NCBI GenBank assembly: GCA_010093605.1
Contig: MU004184.1
Span: 763,897-827,896 of the forward strand
DNA: 64,000 nucleotides
Reading direction: 5' to 3'
Origin: Lophium mytilinum
Taxonomy: Eukaryota; Ascomycota; Dothideomycetes; Mytilinidiales; Mytilinidiaceae
Part shown: positions 32,861 through 43,916 of the stretch, one piece after another
How positions within the stretch are numbered: position 1 is the first letter of the stretch
Layout: every line of letters begins with the position of its first letter
The notes under the pieces: generated by a model
Seen by the model: the letters and a program-made list of their open reading frames with translations, nothing else
Told to the model about the DNA's origin: nothing
Database searches by the model: none
Position numbers and translations under genes: made by a program

Positions 32861-34014
32861 TCACATCATCCCTACTACTACGTGCAACCACCCATCAGCA
32901 TATGCTGCAGCTCGAAGTAGGTCGTGCAAGTTTGCGCTCAGCGGTACCGTAGCCCCGTGCAAGACTGGCTGAGCCAGCATTGGTCTACGGGTGCTCGGAA
33001 ACAACGTCGGCAGGACGGACTTGAGAGCTGTTCCGAGGGTTTGAGGCTGGCCTGGTCGATTCTCATTAGCTGCCAGAATCAATCTCTTAGTTGACGATAG
33101 GCTTACGATTCGATATCAATGGCGTGACGACTGCCTGTACGACTCGTACGGTTCCAGGCGCTGGTGCACCTTCTTCGCTAGCCGGCGCGGCATGCGGGAG
33201 GTAGAGCTTCATCGGAATATGGCGGAGATTACTTCCTTGTGGGTTGAGTAGTTTGTGGTTAATGGGGTTGAAGTTCTTGAGGTTCATCCTCTCGACTGAA
33301 TTCCAGAGCTGGGTCGAGTCCGCTTTGCTGAGGGACATGACGACTTTTGCTGTGCCGTTGCGGAGGAAGTCAGCCTAGTTGTTGTTAGCTTTAATGTTTC
33401 GTTTGAAAGGTTTCATTTTCGCCACGTTGTTGAGATGGTAAATGTGGATTCTTACTTCTTTCACGCTGTTGATGAAGGCGTCGTGCATCACTTTGCCATT
33501 GTCATCGAGCTGGATGAGTTGCCTGCTAGGCCACTCGGTGTAGTGGATAGTAAGCCTCCAGGGTAGAACACCGGACTCGGATTCCGAGTCGTCTCCCGAT
33601 GACAGTCTAGGCTGAGATTCTAGTTCAACTTCATTCGGGGCTGGACCCGTGGCGGGATCGATGCCTGAATAGAGGTCGAAGAGTAGTCCAAAAGGGTAAT
33701 GCCACTTTAACGGGACGTCTTCGAAGGAGAGCCAGCCTTTCGAAGGAGCCACATCAGGGTCGATGAGAAAAGGAGAGAAGAATGCGTGAAGCTGTGGCAA
33801 TAGGAGGGGGATATACGACAAGCGTGGGCACATGACCTGGCTTCGGTTCAGCACGTTGTCTTCAGCAATACAATAGTGACAGGGGCTTCAATACCAGGTA
33901 AGGGTCTGAAACATCATAAGTTCGGCAATCTGAGCTTGCCAGGCGTATCTCCAGCGGGATGGAGCCGTTCCATACTTTGGCCTGGAGGCTGCTAAGGTTG
34001 CGCGGGTTGGCCAT
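32861..34014 (-). CDS. ATG5: Autophagy protein 5
   Basis: Four exons, 34014-33895, 33836-33456, 33374-33107 and 33051-32861, keep phase and give 319 residues. Recognised landmarks: VWNGSIPLEIRLA and DPYL at the N-terminus; then LPQLHAFF, DVPLKWHYPFGLLFDLY, LPWRLTIHY, DDNGKVMHDAFINSVKEAD, MSLSKADSTQLWNSV, FNPINHKLLNP, LRHIPMKLYLP, PQTLGTAL and a closing LHGATVPLSANLHDLL. The Lys in SVKEAD (about residue 166), at the exon 2/3 junction, is the expected acceptor for ATG12. ATG12-ATG5 with ATG16 acts as the E3 for lipidation of ATG8 at the phagophore. Another Met at 34170 could extend the N-terminus. The last intron could use an earlier acceptor, adding a few residues. The gene is convergent with the HET gene. 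Confidence 0.95.
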
Positions 34015-34329
34015 ATTTGCAGTTGGGGCCAGAGGGGTGGTGGGGGAGCGGTTTGCAGAGGCCCAAAGGCCAGCGGCGCATATTTTTATTCTACTGCTAC
34101 CTACCTTAATCTCTGTTGCCTGTGCAGTGAAAGTGTTGCGCGAAGTCGAGCGTTGGAGACGTGGTGTCACCTGACGTCCCGTTAAGCCGCGGCGACGAAG
34201 TCGCGAGATGATCTCCTACATCGACTTTTGTCCACCATCGCATCAAACGTCTCCCACATGCCTCGACTAAGTAGCATTTTGCTATTCACCGTATACCTAC
34301 GACCTTCCTACGTGATCAGTTGATTCTTC

Positions 34330-35106
34330 ATGGTGGGCAGCTTCTTCCCATTGGGGACGATGCAGCCCTCATTCACCAAGTCACGGAAACGCGCCGCGAG
34401 CAGTGCCCCAGACGCCAGCTCCCTTGATACTCACGGCCCACGGCCATCCGACCTGCTGAAACGAACCAGGACAGAGGACGAGCTAGACGCGATTGACATT
34501 ATCCCGGCCGCAAAGTCATGGCCTGTCGGTATTGCCAACATCCTGAGCTCGCCCATGCTACGGGAACCTTTGGACAGCCAACTACAACCTCACGATAATT
34601 TCAGAAACCATATTGAGGGCGGGTCTATCTTTGTGCTGTGTGTTCAGGGGGCATGTGAATTACATTACGACCTGATATGGTACGCTACAACGGTTCTCCA
34701 CGTTGTAGGGTTCTAGAGTTATACACTAACAGGAAGTAGCAATGCTCTTCCCGACCTATACGCTATCTCGCCGACCCTGCAAGCCCTCGTTTTGTGTCAC
34801 AACCCGTCGTCCCATATACCGTCGACTTCGACATCGGTCTCTCTGCCTTTGGTAGAAGCTATTGGAGCGTCGGGCAACCACTTCGTCAGACTTGGTCTCC
34901 TACACCCGTTGGGGAATGGGCAAGACCCGCTGGATGCAATAGTCGTACTAGATCCTCTCGGACGCCGACGGTTGCTCCTCCCCTTTGGCTGGGGCGCTGG
35001 CCGCCATGCAGGGGCAGTCGGAGGTGGGCGAATAGTTCAGCGCCGCTTTGTGGAGGCTTTGACAGAGTGCGTGAGGAGCTTGGTGAGAGAATCTAAAGAC
35101 GGATAA
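34330..35106 (+). CDS. Uncharacterised protein, about 238 residues
   Basis: Two exons, 34330-34679 and 34740-35106, joined by a GTACGC donor and an AGTAG acceptor, give 238 residues. The N-terminal third is Ser/Arg-rich with a possible nuclear signal (KSRKRAA, LLKRTRTEDELD). The C-terminal half reads VVLDPLGRRRLLLPFGWGAG followed by an Arg/Val-rich helix that ends RSLVRESKDG. I recall similar text in other fungal hypothetical proteins but know no function. An in-frame Met at 34360 (MQPSFTKSRKR) is an alternative start. The gene is divergent from ATG5 with about 315 bp between starts. Confidence 0.6.
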
Positions 35107-35341
35107 CCTGGATCAGATTACCTGTAGCGCTGGCCGCTAGCTGTCGAGTCAAGAAGTGGAAACAATCACGCAACCAAAGTCATAAACAAGAACATCGCGG
35201 GATCAAGATAGCACGAGGACGGTTTGGGTATCAATTCATTGAATTGCAGGCTGGTCTGCTATCGTCAACGCCATGTGGTGTAACCGATGATGCTCCAAGC
35301 GCCTTGCGTAACAGGTAGACTAAGCAAGTCTGAGCCGTCAT

Positions 35342-35868
35342 CTAGAACTTGGTCTCCTTGTCCGCGATGGGGAAATCGCCGCCAGTAGTGCCCTTTGATC
35401 GTTAGAGGGGCACGAAGTAGTCAAGAGCAAGTCGATTTACCTTGTACTGCTTGCGGATGAAGTCAGATATCTGCTCGTCCTTGGCCTGTTCAATGGCCGA
35501 CTCGTTGCTCTGGTCGCCGGCTCCGAGGAACTTCTCCTGGACGAAGTCGACACCTGGCGCGGGCATTAGCAGTGGTATGTAGAAACTGATCTAGTGTGAG
35601 CTCACCCTTGTCCAAGTAGTCCTCGTTCTTCTCGCTCTCCTTTCCGCCGCCGGCTGCGCTGTTGAGCTTGTCGCCAATGCCGCCGAGGAAACCGCCCTCC
35701 TGCTTCTGCTCTCCGCCCTGTTGCTGCTGGCCCTGGCCCTCGTTCTGGCCCTCGTTCTGCTTGTCACCACCGGTAAACTTGTTGACAAAGTCTACACCAA
35801 TTAGCTTAGTCTGACAATACCCAGCAGCTGGAGCTGGGGACAGGAGGGGTTATGGAACACGCACCCAT
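35342..35868 (-). CDS. Small acidic MDFVNKF-type protein, probably stress or conidiation associated
   Basis: Four exons, 35868-35865, 35791-35606, 35553-35441 and 35392-35342, give 117 residues. The first coding exon holds only ATGG; the splice produces MDFVNKFTGG. A Gln/Gly/Glu-rich tract (residues 13-35) is followed by GGFLGGIGDKLNSAAGGG, ESEKNEDYLDKG, VDFVQEKFLGAG, EQAKDEQISDFIRKQYK and GGDFPIADKETKF. The order matches a widespread family of small hydrophilic fungal proteins lacking a defined activity. A clear TATA box lies about 110 bp upstream and AGGGG-type elements occur upstream, consistent with strong regulated expression; the stress link is inference. Confidence 0.87.
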
Positions 35869-35974
35869 GTTGTTGGATTGATTAGGTGTGGTGTTTGTAG
35901 GGTGTTTGTGAGGTGCTGGTGTGGTGTATGTTTGTTGGATACGGTGATGAGGAGGCAGTTGAAGGGGAGCAGTA

Positions 35975-35982
35975 TTTATATA
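35975..35982 (-). promoter_or_regulatory. TATA box of the MDFVNKF-type gene
   Basis: TATATAAA on the minus strand, 107-114 bp upstream of the ATG at 35868. Position and sequence fit a functional TATA element. Confidence 0.6.
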
Positions 35983-36404
35983 TGGTCAAGGGTGAAAGGA
36001 CTATGCCACAAAGCTGGGGATTGCGTCAGGGCGGGCAGCAGCCTTGGTCAAGTCCCTGAACGGCGGCGGGCACGGCCTTGACTCTGGGCAGCTGCAGCAG
36101 CATCCAAGTGGCCAGACACGGCATATCTGCTGGGTTTAAGGGCTTGGAACGAGGCCTGGTGGTCTTGGCTGGAGGAGCATACGGACATCCCGACGACTGG
36201 AATGGTACCAAATAACTCGAGATCGAGATCCCCGCGGCTAGAGGGGCAGCAGGGGCAGTGAGGGGCTCGACTCGATAGGCGAGTCCGCGAAAAAGCATCA
36301 TTCACCCTGTCACCACCTCCATACTATACCATGCCTCGTCTGAGTGGAAAGCTGAGCCATTTGTTTTGTGCCCGCCCTCTTGCCGACTTGCTGCCTACTC
36401 CACT

Positions 36405-37604
36405 ATGGCTCCTGCTCGCCCAATCCCGATTACCATCATGTACGTGTCTCACAGCCGCTAGCCGCCGCATCGTTAACAGCTCAGAACTGGCTTCTTAGGA
36501 TCGGGAAAGACGACCCTCATCCTCAACCTTATCCCCCAGCTACCCAAGTCCTACAAGCTTGCCCTCCTCAAAAACGAGTTTGGCGATGTCGCCGTCGACT
36601 CGCAGCTCGCCTCGTCGTCCGCCATCTCCGGCGTGCAGGAGCTCCTTAACGGATGCATATGCTGCAACCTCGTCGGTCAGCTCTCCGATGCCCTCGAGAC
36701 CCTCTCTCGCGACGTAACACCCGACCGTATAATTGTCGAAACATCTGGCTCTGCATTCCCAGCCACGTTAGCAATGGAGGTGAACCGCATTGCCGAAAAG
36801 ACGGGAGGATATGTGCTGGATGGCGTCATGAGTGTGATCGATGTCGAGAATTGGAAGGGCTATGAAGATACCAGTCTGACGGCGAAACTGCAGGCCCGGT
36901 ATACCGACCTCATCGTGTTAAATAAGTGGGAACTTGTCGACGAACGCAAGCTCGAAGACTGTGAAGATCGCATCCTAGACCTCGAGGTTGATCCACCGAC
37001 GCCGAGATCGAAGAGCGACAAGGGCTGGGTGAACAAGGATATCGTTTTTGGTCTGGATGCTAAGTTGGCCAAATTGGTCGGCAGCGAACACGAGCACCAC
37101 CATGACCACGACCATCAGAGCGAGGTCGAGGTCCTGTCCGTGACCTTGTCGTCTCCAGCTGAAAGGCTGGGCCTCGACCTTGCGAGATTTGAAAAACTGC
37201 TGGAAGAGGCGTCCAAGGATGAGATTTACCGCATAAAAGGGATATTGTATGCCTCATCTGCTCCTCGGTCTTCCACGGAAAAGAAGCCAAAAGAAGCTAC
37301 CGCCAGTCTAGTCGTGGGTGGCCCTTCTCGGTATATATTGAACTGGGCATTTGGGCGTTGGAACTTCACACCCGCGCCTTTCGACTCTACGAATGTAACT
37401 CCACTGGCTTCAGGAACTGCAACACCCTTATCACCCTCAGGAGCCGCAACACCACTTACGGCTGAAGATGAACCGACGTTGAGATTGACCATCATTACAG
37501 CCAGGTACGAATCGTCAAAATGGCAGAAACGGCTTGAGGCTGGCGAGTTTACCGCATTGGAACATGGCAGCGCAGGTTCATTAAGCGTGAAGAGAGTCAC
37601 ATAG
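36405..37604 (+). CDS. CobW/P47K (ZNG1-type) metallochaperone GTPase
   Basis: Two exons, 36405-36439 and 36485-37604, give 384 residues. The splice completes the P-loop ITGFLGSGKTT (about 12-22). It is followed by LLKNEFGDVAVD, the metal-binding motif GCICC (Cys69, Cys71, Cys72), DRIIVETSG, SVIDVENW and VLNKWELV (the G4-type NKxE). A His-rich loop EHEHHHDHDH at about 212-221 supplies extra metal ligands. The CobW C-terminal domain follows with IYRIKGILYA and YILNWAFGRW. The family hands zinc or a related metal to client enzymes such as methionine aminopeptidase. The acceptor of the single intron is the CAG just before AACTGG; earlier AGs break the frame. The gene is divergent from the MDFVNKF-type gene, 0.54 kb away. 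Confidence 0.92.
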
Positions 37605-37710
37605 TACTACATTAGTTGCATTTTCAGGAATACCAAGGGTTAGAGGGAGGGTCTAGAGAACAGCAGGGAGTAGATCTAATAGGTAAGACTTCACGATAGA
37701 GTCATCTAAA

Positions 37711-37815
37711 AAGCATCTCAAGTTCTAGAGGCATTGAAAAGAAGGGGTTGTATTCATCATCTCTTAATAAGTTGTACTCATCCTATCTGAATATCCGCTA
37801 GAGAATCTCTACTCC
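37711..37815 (+). repeat. Flank repeat downstream of ABM gene, copy 1
   Basis: About 105 bp beginning AAGCATCTCAAGTTCTAGA, repeated at about 38580-38688 with roughly 80-85 percent identity by eye. It marks the distal edge of the tandem duplication that made the two ABM genes. Confidence 0.8.
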
Positions 37816-37825
37816 ATCATCTCGC

Positions 37826-38261
37826 CTATCTCGCAAACCCGCCAACGGGCGCGATGAGCCTAGCCTCAATCGGGGCAGCAAGGAGTTGCTCGGCCTCCGC
37901 CAGAGCTTTTATCTCGCTGTAGTAGGGCTGTCCTCGGTGCGCTGTGACAGCGTCCGAATTCTTGTACCTATTGTACAGTCAGCGTCGACGTAGCGGATAC
38001 GATTAGGCTGTTCGGGCAGCGTACTTCTCGATGAACACGAACTGGCCATTCTTCTCGTCCCAGTAAAACTCGTACTGCAACGTATCAGGCTCGTTCTCTT
38101 TGATTTTGGCGGCTGTAGCCACGAGCACTTCGAGAATCTAGTTTGCGAATTAGTGGTCTGGGTGACAGTACTCGGAGGGGTTCAATTGAACGTCTACTTA
38201 CCCGATCCTTCTTTCCCGGAGCGGCCGTGATAAACGCGATGACATGGACAGCTCCAGCCAT
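37826..38261 (-). CDS. ABM-fold (antibiotic biosynthesis monooxygenase-like) protein, copy 1
   Basis: Three exons, 38261-38202, 38137-38025 and 37967-37826, give 104 residues. The protein reads VHVIAFITAAPGKKDRILEVL, then ENEPDTLQYEFYWDE, FVFIEKYKN, AVTAHRGQPYYSEI and ends VGGFAR, the dimeric ferredoxin-like ABM pattern with the conserved NEPDTLxYE and EKYKN..AxxAH elements. Such proteins are small haem-free monooxygenases or stress proteins; the substrate is unknown. Exon lengths (60, 113, 142 nt) are identical to those of copy 2 at 38744-39199. Confidence 0.9.
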
Positions 38262-38579
38262 GATGTATTAATCCGTGAAGAGGGAGCCTCTGAATGCTTC
38301 AATTGAGGTTGCTGCTGCTTGTTGGCCGTTGTGCCTGTGAGGAGATCAAGCCAGGAACCAGGTAGGGCTGTAGCACTATAAAGCTCGGATGGTGCTCCTT
38401 TAAGTATTCTAAGGAGCTTAGGACGTGGGAGGGGGAGGCCTTCCTTTGTGTAGAAATCAGTTCTGACTACATCGCGTACGCTGCTGATGATAGCACCATA
38501 TCCAGCTTAGGTTGATGAGATTCAGCTCGCTGACATGAGGTGATTCCTAATCCCCACTACCCTACATGCTTGCGCCGAA

Positions 38580-38688
38580 AAGCATCTCAAGTTCTAGAAG
38601 GATTAAAGAGAAGGAATTGTATTCGTCATCATTTGTTAATAAGTTGTATCCATCATATCCGAATACCCGCTAGAGACCTCTCTGCAGT
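38580..38688 (+). repeat. Flank repeat downstream of ABM gene, copy 2
   Basis: Partner of 37711-37815. It shows that the duplicated unit included about 110 bp of 3' flank as well as the gene. Confidence 0.8.
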
Positions 38689-38743
38689 GTCCTCTCAGCA
38701 ACACAGCTGCAGCCAAAACCTATGTTCGCCCTCCACATCTCGC

Positions 38744-39199
38744 CTATCTCGTAAATCCACCGACGTGCTCGACGAGCCTCGCATCAATCGGGCCAGCCAG
38801 GAGTCCCTCGGCCTCGCCCAGAGCCTGTAGCTCGCTGAAGTAGGGCTGTTTTTGGTGCGCGACCACAGCCTCCATGTTCTTGTACCTGTTACCCAATCAG
38901 TATCGACCTCGCGAAGTAAAATGGGGCGGCTGTTCAGCAGCTGTTCGGGCAGCATACTTCTCGACGAAGACGAATTGGCCGTGACTCTCGTCCCAGTAAA
39001 ACTCGTAAATCAGCGCATCGGGCTCGTTTCCTTGGACTTTGGCGGCTGTGGCCAGGAGCGCTTCAAGAATCTGGCTTGCGAGTCAGTGGTTTAGGTGATA
39101 GTTAGGTAGTTGGAGGCGGTCAATTGAGCGTCTGCATACCTTGGCCTTCTTTCCCGGGGCAGGCGTGATGAACGCGACGACGTTGACAGTGGTAGACAT
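38744..39199 (-). CDS. ABM-fold (antibiotic biosynthesis monooxygenase-like) protein, copy 2
   Basis: Three exons, 39199-39140, 39070-38958 and 38885-38744, give 104 residues with the same exon lengths and phases as copy 1. It reads VNVVAFITPAPGKKAKILEAL, GNEPDALIYEFYWDES, FVFVEKYKN, AVVAHQKQPYFSEL and ends VGGFTR. About 70 percent of residues match copy 1, so the tandem duplication is not new and both copies have stayed open, which suggests both are used. Confidence 0.9.
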
Positions 39200-39827
39200 G
39201 ATGTGTTGATCTGTGGAGAGAGCTTCGGAGTCACAGTGTTTTGATTGAAGGTGCTACTGCTGCTGCTTGGTCACTATTCATGTGAGAGACCAGACTCGAT
39301 TTTCACGTGCAGGATGTGGGGCAGTAGTGGCGTGTTCAATGCTAACTACATCGCTATGTTAGCCCCTGCTGATGAGGTGTAGCACACGGTGAGCTTGGTC
39401 GTTTGGGGAATGATGGCCGTGGTATTTCAGCTTTCGGACACGTGCGGACGCGAGGTGACCATAGAGAAACCGCTGCTGCCCTGCATCCTTGCGCCGAGGT
39501 GCGCGGCGATTGGCCCGATGGAGCCTGAATGTGGGTTAAATGCTGCTGGGTTCGGCAGACTGCTAATCCGTGTCCGTGTTTGTTTGCAATGGAAGATGGA
39601 TTCTTTTCTCGTTGCTGGTGGCTATAGAGGTAAGAACGTTGGTAGCTTAAATATAATGCAGGAGTCGCATTTTATATGCACATCCCAAAAGACTACGCGT
39701 AGATCGGTTATGTTCGACATGCTATCTATTATCGGAATTCCATTCATGATACCACAGCTCCCCGGACGCCTCACTATTCCCTCTCCTCGCGAAAACATGT
39801 GACCACGTCGCATTGTTATTAAGACTC
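39200..39827. other. Intergenic region, no gene supported
   Basis: A 137-codon plus-strand frame at 39389-39802 has no recognisable motif and lies in the promoter side of ABM copy 2. It is not called. Nothing else is seen. Confidence 0.5.
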
Positions 39828-41856
39828 TCACAACCTTGCCCCCTGCTCCCTCTTCACCAGCGCTCTCAAATCCTTGCGCAGGATCTTTCCGGCGGGCGAT
39901 TTCGGAATCGCATCTAAGAAATACACACCGCCTCTCAGCTGCTTATGACTAGCCACATTCTCCTTAATCCACAACATGATCTTCTCCGCACTGATCTTCT
40001 TCTCGTCCGCCACCACGTACGCACGCGGGACCTCGTTCGTGCCGTCGTCGCTGTCCACCCCAATGACCGCAGCATCAAGGATATCTGGATGGCTCACCAG
40101 CAAAGCCTCCAGCTCGGCGGGCGCTACCTGCAGCCCCTTGTACTTAATGAGCTCCTTCTTGCGGTCGACGATGTAAAAGAGCCCATTGCGGAACTCCGCA
40201 ATGTCGCCTGTGCAGAACCAGCCGTTGACAAAGGCCTCCTTATTCGCGGCTTCGTTGTTGTAGTACCCCTTCGTCACGACGGGGCCTTTCACCAGAACTT
40301 CACCGGGGTTTCCAGGCTCGACGTCGCGGCCGTCGTCGTCGACTAGTCGCGCGAGCATGGTGGGCATGAGGGGGGACACGCTGCCGGTGTCGTCGCTCAT
40401 GCCAAGGGGCATCACGGTTGCGGAGCCCGTCGTCTCGGAGAGGCCCCAGGTCTGGCTGATGAAGGTCTTGCCGCGGCCGAGCTTTTGGCTGGCGGCGTGC
40501 TGTAGTGACTTTCCGAGGGGTGCTGCGCCGCTGACGGCGACTTGGAGGGAGTCAAAGTGGTCGGTCACGGCGGGGGATTTAGCGATGAGGAGGTAGATTG
40601 GGGGGACGGTGAAGAAGAAGGTTATTTGGTATTTCTTGAAGTCCGTTGGGTTAGTTGATGGGATTATGGGTATGAGAGATTGTTCGCATACCTTGTTGTA
40701 ATGTAAGAATTCTGGGAACGTGAATTTGGGCATCCAGTAGGCTGGCCCACCCATGTAGAAGGGGTTGATGAAGTACCCCTGGATTCCGGCTATGTGAGCT
40801 ATAGGGAGATGAGCTAACGTTGAGTATTTGAAGTCCGGTAAGTTCTTGACCATGTGCTGCTTGAACATGTCTCCAGGTATGACAGCCTCGGCGACGAGAT
40901 TTCGATGGGATAAGCGGACGCCTGTGGTGAGATGTTAGCGAATTTAACATTTCCTGTGCTGATCGCCGTCTTTCGATATATGTCCAGGAGATCTCTTTCA
41001 GTCCCAAAGATAATGAGTACCAAAGAAAGGAGTAGCACACACCTTTCGGCAACCCCGTCGTTCCACTAGAATAAATCAGCACGATCATACTCTCCTCCAA
41101 AGCAACTGGATCCGTGATCTTCTCCCATGGCAGCCTGCTTCCCTCGTCCACCAACTCCTTTCCCAATCCCCCTCCCTTCTCCACAGTCTTCAGCCCCCAC
41201 GTCTCTCCCTCTCCCATCACTAGCACCCTTCCACCGCCCTTCTCCCCCCATCCGGCCAACTCCGCCGCTTGCACCGCAACGTCCTTGGTAGCTTCAACGC
41301 AACATAGCACCTTGCTTTCAGCCTCTTTAATCTGCGTGCTGAGCTCCTTTGGCGTGCTGGCTGAGCTGGCAGCAGAGAAGACACCACCAGCCGCAATGAC
41401 GGAGTACACCAGTACAGGGAGCAGATGGTGGCCTATTGAGATGACCGACACGACGTCCCGATTGGGGCCTGATGCGCCAATGGAGAACTGGTTGCGGAGG
41501 GCGGCGGCAGTAGCTTCAGTCAAGAGGCGAGCACGGGAGACGGTAAGGATGTGCGAGGGGTTTGCTGCGGAGATGTGGATGGGGGTTTCTGGTTTGGCGG
41601 AGGTGTGGGGGGAGTCTGGAATGGATTAGGGAGACATCATAACGATAAGGTACTCTTGATAGTATAGGATATCTTGCAGAGACGAACATGCATATATAGG
41701 AACTGAGGTAGAGATTGGAAAGAAGAAATATGAAAGAAACGATTCGCTGCATCACTCACCAAACAGTAAAGTCAACACATCTAGATCGGGAATCGGGTAC
41801 TCCTTGGCGGCTCTATAAATGATGCCTTGAGGCGTTTTCTCTACGTTAGTCGTCAT
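39828..41856 (-). CDS. 4-coumarate:CoA ligase-like acyl-CoA synthetase, peroxisomal (copy A)
   Basis: Four exons, 41856-41760, 41615-41043, 40921-40692 and 40634-39828, keep phase and give 568 residues. ANL-superfamily motifs in order: IYSSGTTGLPKG (ATP loop), VSGAAPLG, TWGLSETTG (acyl-adenylate motif), GWFCTGDIAEF, IVDRKKELIKYKGLQVAPAELE (hinge) and PKSPAGKILRKDL with the catalytic Lys. The protein ends ARL, a valid type 1 peroxisome signal, as in fungal 4CL-like enzymes that activate aromatic or fatty acids for peroxisomal metabolism. A second enzyme of the same type lies at 44599-46443 on the same strand, also with a peroxisome signal. The acyl substrate cannot be told from sequence by eye. 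Confidence 0.93.
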
Positions 41857-42413
41857 AGCTCTTCCCGCCCAGCTCAGAAGCCAAAGCTTGGATTAGGAAA
41901 TCGAGCTATCAGTCTCGCGCTTCTGGACACTACACCAGACCAAAGACGCAAAAGTCTATGCTGAAGGAAGGAAGGGAGGAAACAAGAGCAGCGTATCACG
42001 AATGACTAGGGCAATTGACAAGAGATGCAGGGCTGCAAAGCTTGGTGTGGCTCCTTACATAGCTGAGGCTCTGCGGGGGCGGGGGGACCGCCACCTGTGC
42101 CGCGGTGTATTGAGTCGTCAATGATGTGTTTCGGGAAGGGTGTAGAGAATGGGAGCCTCGGTCCATGAGGCCAACCCCGCGTCTTCTGTGCGTTAGCGCA
42201 GTGTGGGGGCCCCAGATCATCAAGTATCAGGGTGTATCTGGTGCTATAGGGTTAGGATGCCGAAGAACTAGGTGTGGGATTGGTCCGCAAAACGAGGAGC
42301 TTCATGGCAGCACATCCCAATTCCACCGCCATTAGCCCGGTTTCGAATTGAATCCCGTCGGCAACAGCACACTGCTCCAAACAGCCATAGAGAAATTCCG
42401 AATCGGTTCCCTT
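41857..42413. other. Intergenic region, no gene recognised
   Basis: The gap between the FAD oxidoreductase stop and the start of ligase A. It should contain the ligase promoter. Short frames on both strands lack any signature. Confidence 0.5.
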
Positions 42414-43916
42414 TCACTCCCTCCTCTCCTTCCACGTTGAGCTTCTAGCAATCAAATACTCTCGACTTTGAATAGCCTTGCGAATCCCCCACAGCCCACC
42501 CAGGGGCCATTGCCGCAGCGCCCACGCCCCCCAACCCCCTTCCTCCTCTGCCTTCCGCTGCGCCTCCTCGTCCACTCGCACCTTATGCCACACGCTCGGT
42601 AGCCGCTCGGCATGGTACTTCGTCCGCAACCCCTCATACCACTTCTTATCAAACATCTCCCAAAACTCGGTTTCCGGGTAGTACGTGTGTGCGTAGAGCC
42701 ACTTCATACCACCTAGTTCTTTCAGTTGAGCCTCGAGCTCGCGATTCTTAGCAACAAAGGTATCGGAATCAGAAGGCCCGAATCCCCACAAGCCCACGTT
42801 GAGAAGCGGTGCAAGGGTCTTATTGTCGATTTCTGTGGCAGGGTTGTGCGGGTGCAGAGTTGGGAGACGAGATTGACGCAAAGGGCACAACCAGAGGGGC
42901 CATATGTTGAAAGAGGAGGTGGTGTAGTCTATGAACTTCTCGACAGCGGGGTAGGGGATTGCGAGGTCTTGTACGACGTAGTTCCTGGATTGGCCGGAGG
43001 CATGCAGCGCTTTGTATAGCATGCGGGTGTGCAGGAAGTCGTCGAGGAACCATCGCGTTAGCTTGTTGAAGGGAAAGCTGAAGTAGGAGAAGGCGGAGCG
43101 GCCAACCCAGAAGCCACCGCGGTCATAGCGGAAGAGGTACTCAGCCAGTGGGATATATTCAGTGATTGGTGTCGTGGCGGAGAGGGTACGGTCGCGGACG
43201 TGGAGATAGAACCACGGGTCGCCGGGGGCGCTGAAGCATTGGGTGGGAGAGCTAGGTGGAAGGGAGTCGGTCATGCGGCCTGTGACGATGACACCGTGAT
43301 CTTTGGAGAAGAGTATCCCGTCCACGTAGTCGTGATCCAGGTTGAGCGTTTCCTCTTTGACTTTCGCTACGGCTTCGGCAATTGAGCGTACGGGGTGGTA
43401 TGTTGCTTCGACAAACTTCTTTGCTTGGATGAGCTGCAGTTCGAGCAGTGTTGTAATCCCTAGACTTCCTACGGCCCCGGAGGCTCCGTGGAAGAGGTCT
43501 GTGTTTTCTTTCTCGGATGCCGTTACGATGTTGCCGTTACCAAGGACTACTTCGATCGAATTGACGGTCTCATTAAAGTATCCGTATTTGAAGGAGCTGC
43601 TTTCGCCGCCTGTCCCTGCGAACCCTCCTCCTGCCGTGATACCAGGAAATTCCATCACGACCGGTGGAACGAGACCGTGTTTTATGGTCGCCTCAACCAA
43701 GCGGTCCATTGGCACATTAGGCTCAACTAGCGCCGTTTTAGTCTTCGTGTCGACGCTTAGGACGCGTGAAAGTGCACTGATGTCGACTGTGTTCTGGCGG
43801 CCACCAGGTCGCGTGCTGTTGGTTGACCCATGGAAGATGCGAAAGGGTTCCCGCCGTTTGAAGTATTGAGAGACGCTCGAGGCGATATGAGAAACTACAT
43901 CCTTATGGTGCTTCAT
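42414..43916 (-). CDS. FAD-linked oxidoreductase, Delta(24)-sterol reductase (DHCR24)-like
   Basis: A single open frame of 500 residues. The FAD-binding (PCMH/VAO-type) domain covers about 1-200: RIFHGSTNSTRPGGR, then ALVEPNVPMDRLVEAT, then VVMEFPGITAGGGFAGTGGE and FHGASGAVGSLGITT. The C-terminal half carries the family landmarks RYDRGGFWVGR, FLHTRMLYKALHASGQS, VVQDLAIPYPAVEKFIDY, LNVGLWGFG and GGMKWLYAHTYYPETEFW. Family members reduce the C24 double bond of sterol side chains, but fungal homologues of this kind often sit in metabolic clusters with other substrates. The usual N-terminal membrane anchor of DHCR24 is not seen at this start. It lies between two acyl-CoA ligase genes on the same strand. 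Confidence 0.9.
   Translation of the reverse strand: MKHHKDVVSHIASSVSQYFKRREPFRIFHGSTNSTRPGGRQNTVDISALSRVLSVDTKTKTALVEPNVPMDRLVEATIKHGLVPPVVMEFPGITAGGGFAGTGGESSSFKYGYFNETVNSIEVVLGNGNIVTASEKENTDLFHGASGAVGSLGITTLLELQLIQAKKFVEATYHPVRSIAEAVAKVKEETLNLDHDYVDGILFSKDHGVIVTGRMTDSLPPSSPTQCFSAPGDPWFYLHVRDRTLSATTPITEYIPLAEYLFRYDRGGFWVGRSAFSYFSFPFNKLTRWFLDDFLHTRMLYKALHASGQSRNYVVQDLAIPYPAVEKFIDYTTSSFNIWPLWLCPLRQSRLPTLHPHNPATEIDNKTLAPLLNVGLWGFGPSDSDTFVAKNRELEAQLKELGGMKWLYAHTYYPETEFWEMFDKKWYEGLRTKYHAERLPSVWHKVRVDEEAQRKAEEEGGWGAWALRQWPLGGLWGIRKAIQSREYLIARSSTWKERRE

Noticed and set aside
39389-39802. 137-codon plus-strand open frame
   Set aside because: No domain, no family text, no splice partner, and it lies across the promoter side of an ABM gene. 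Length alone is not enough in this GC range.
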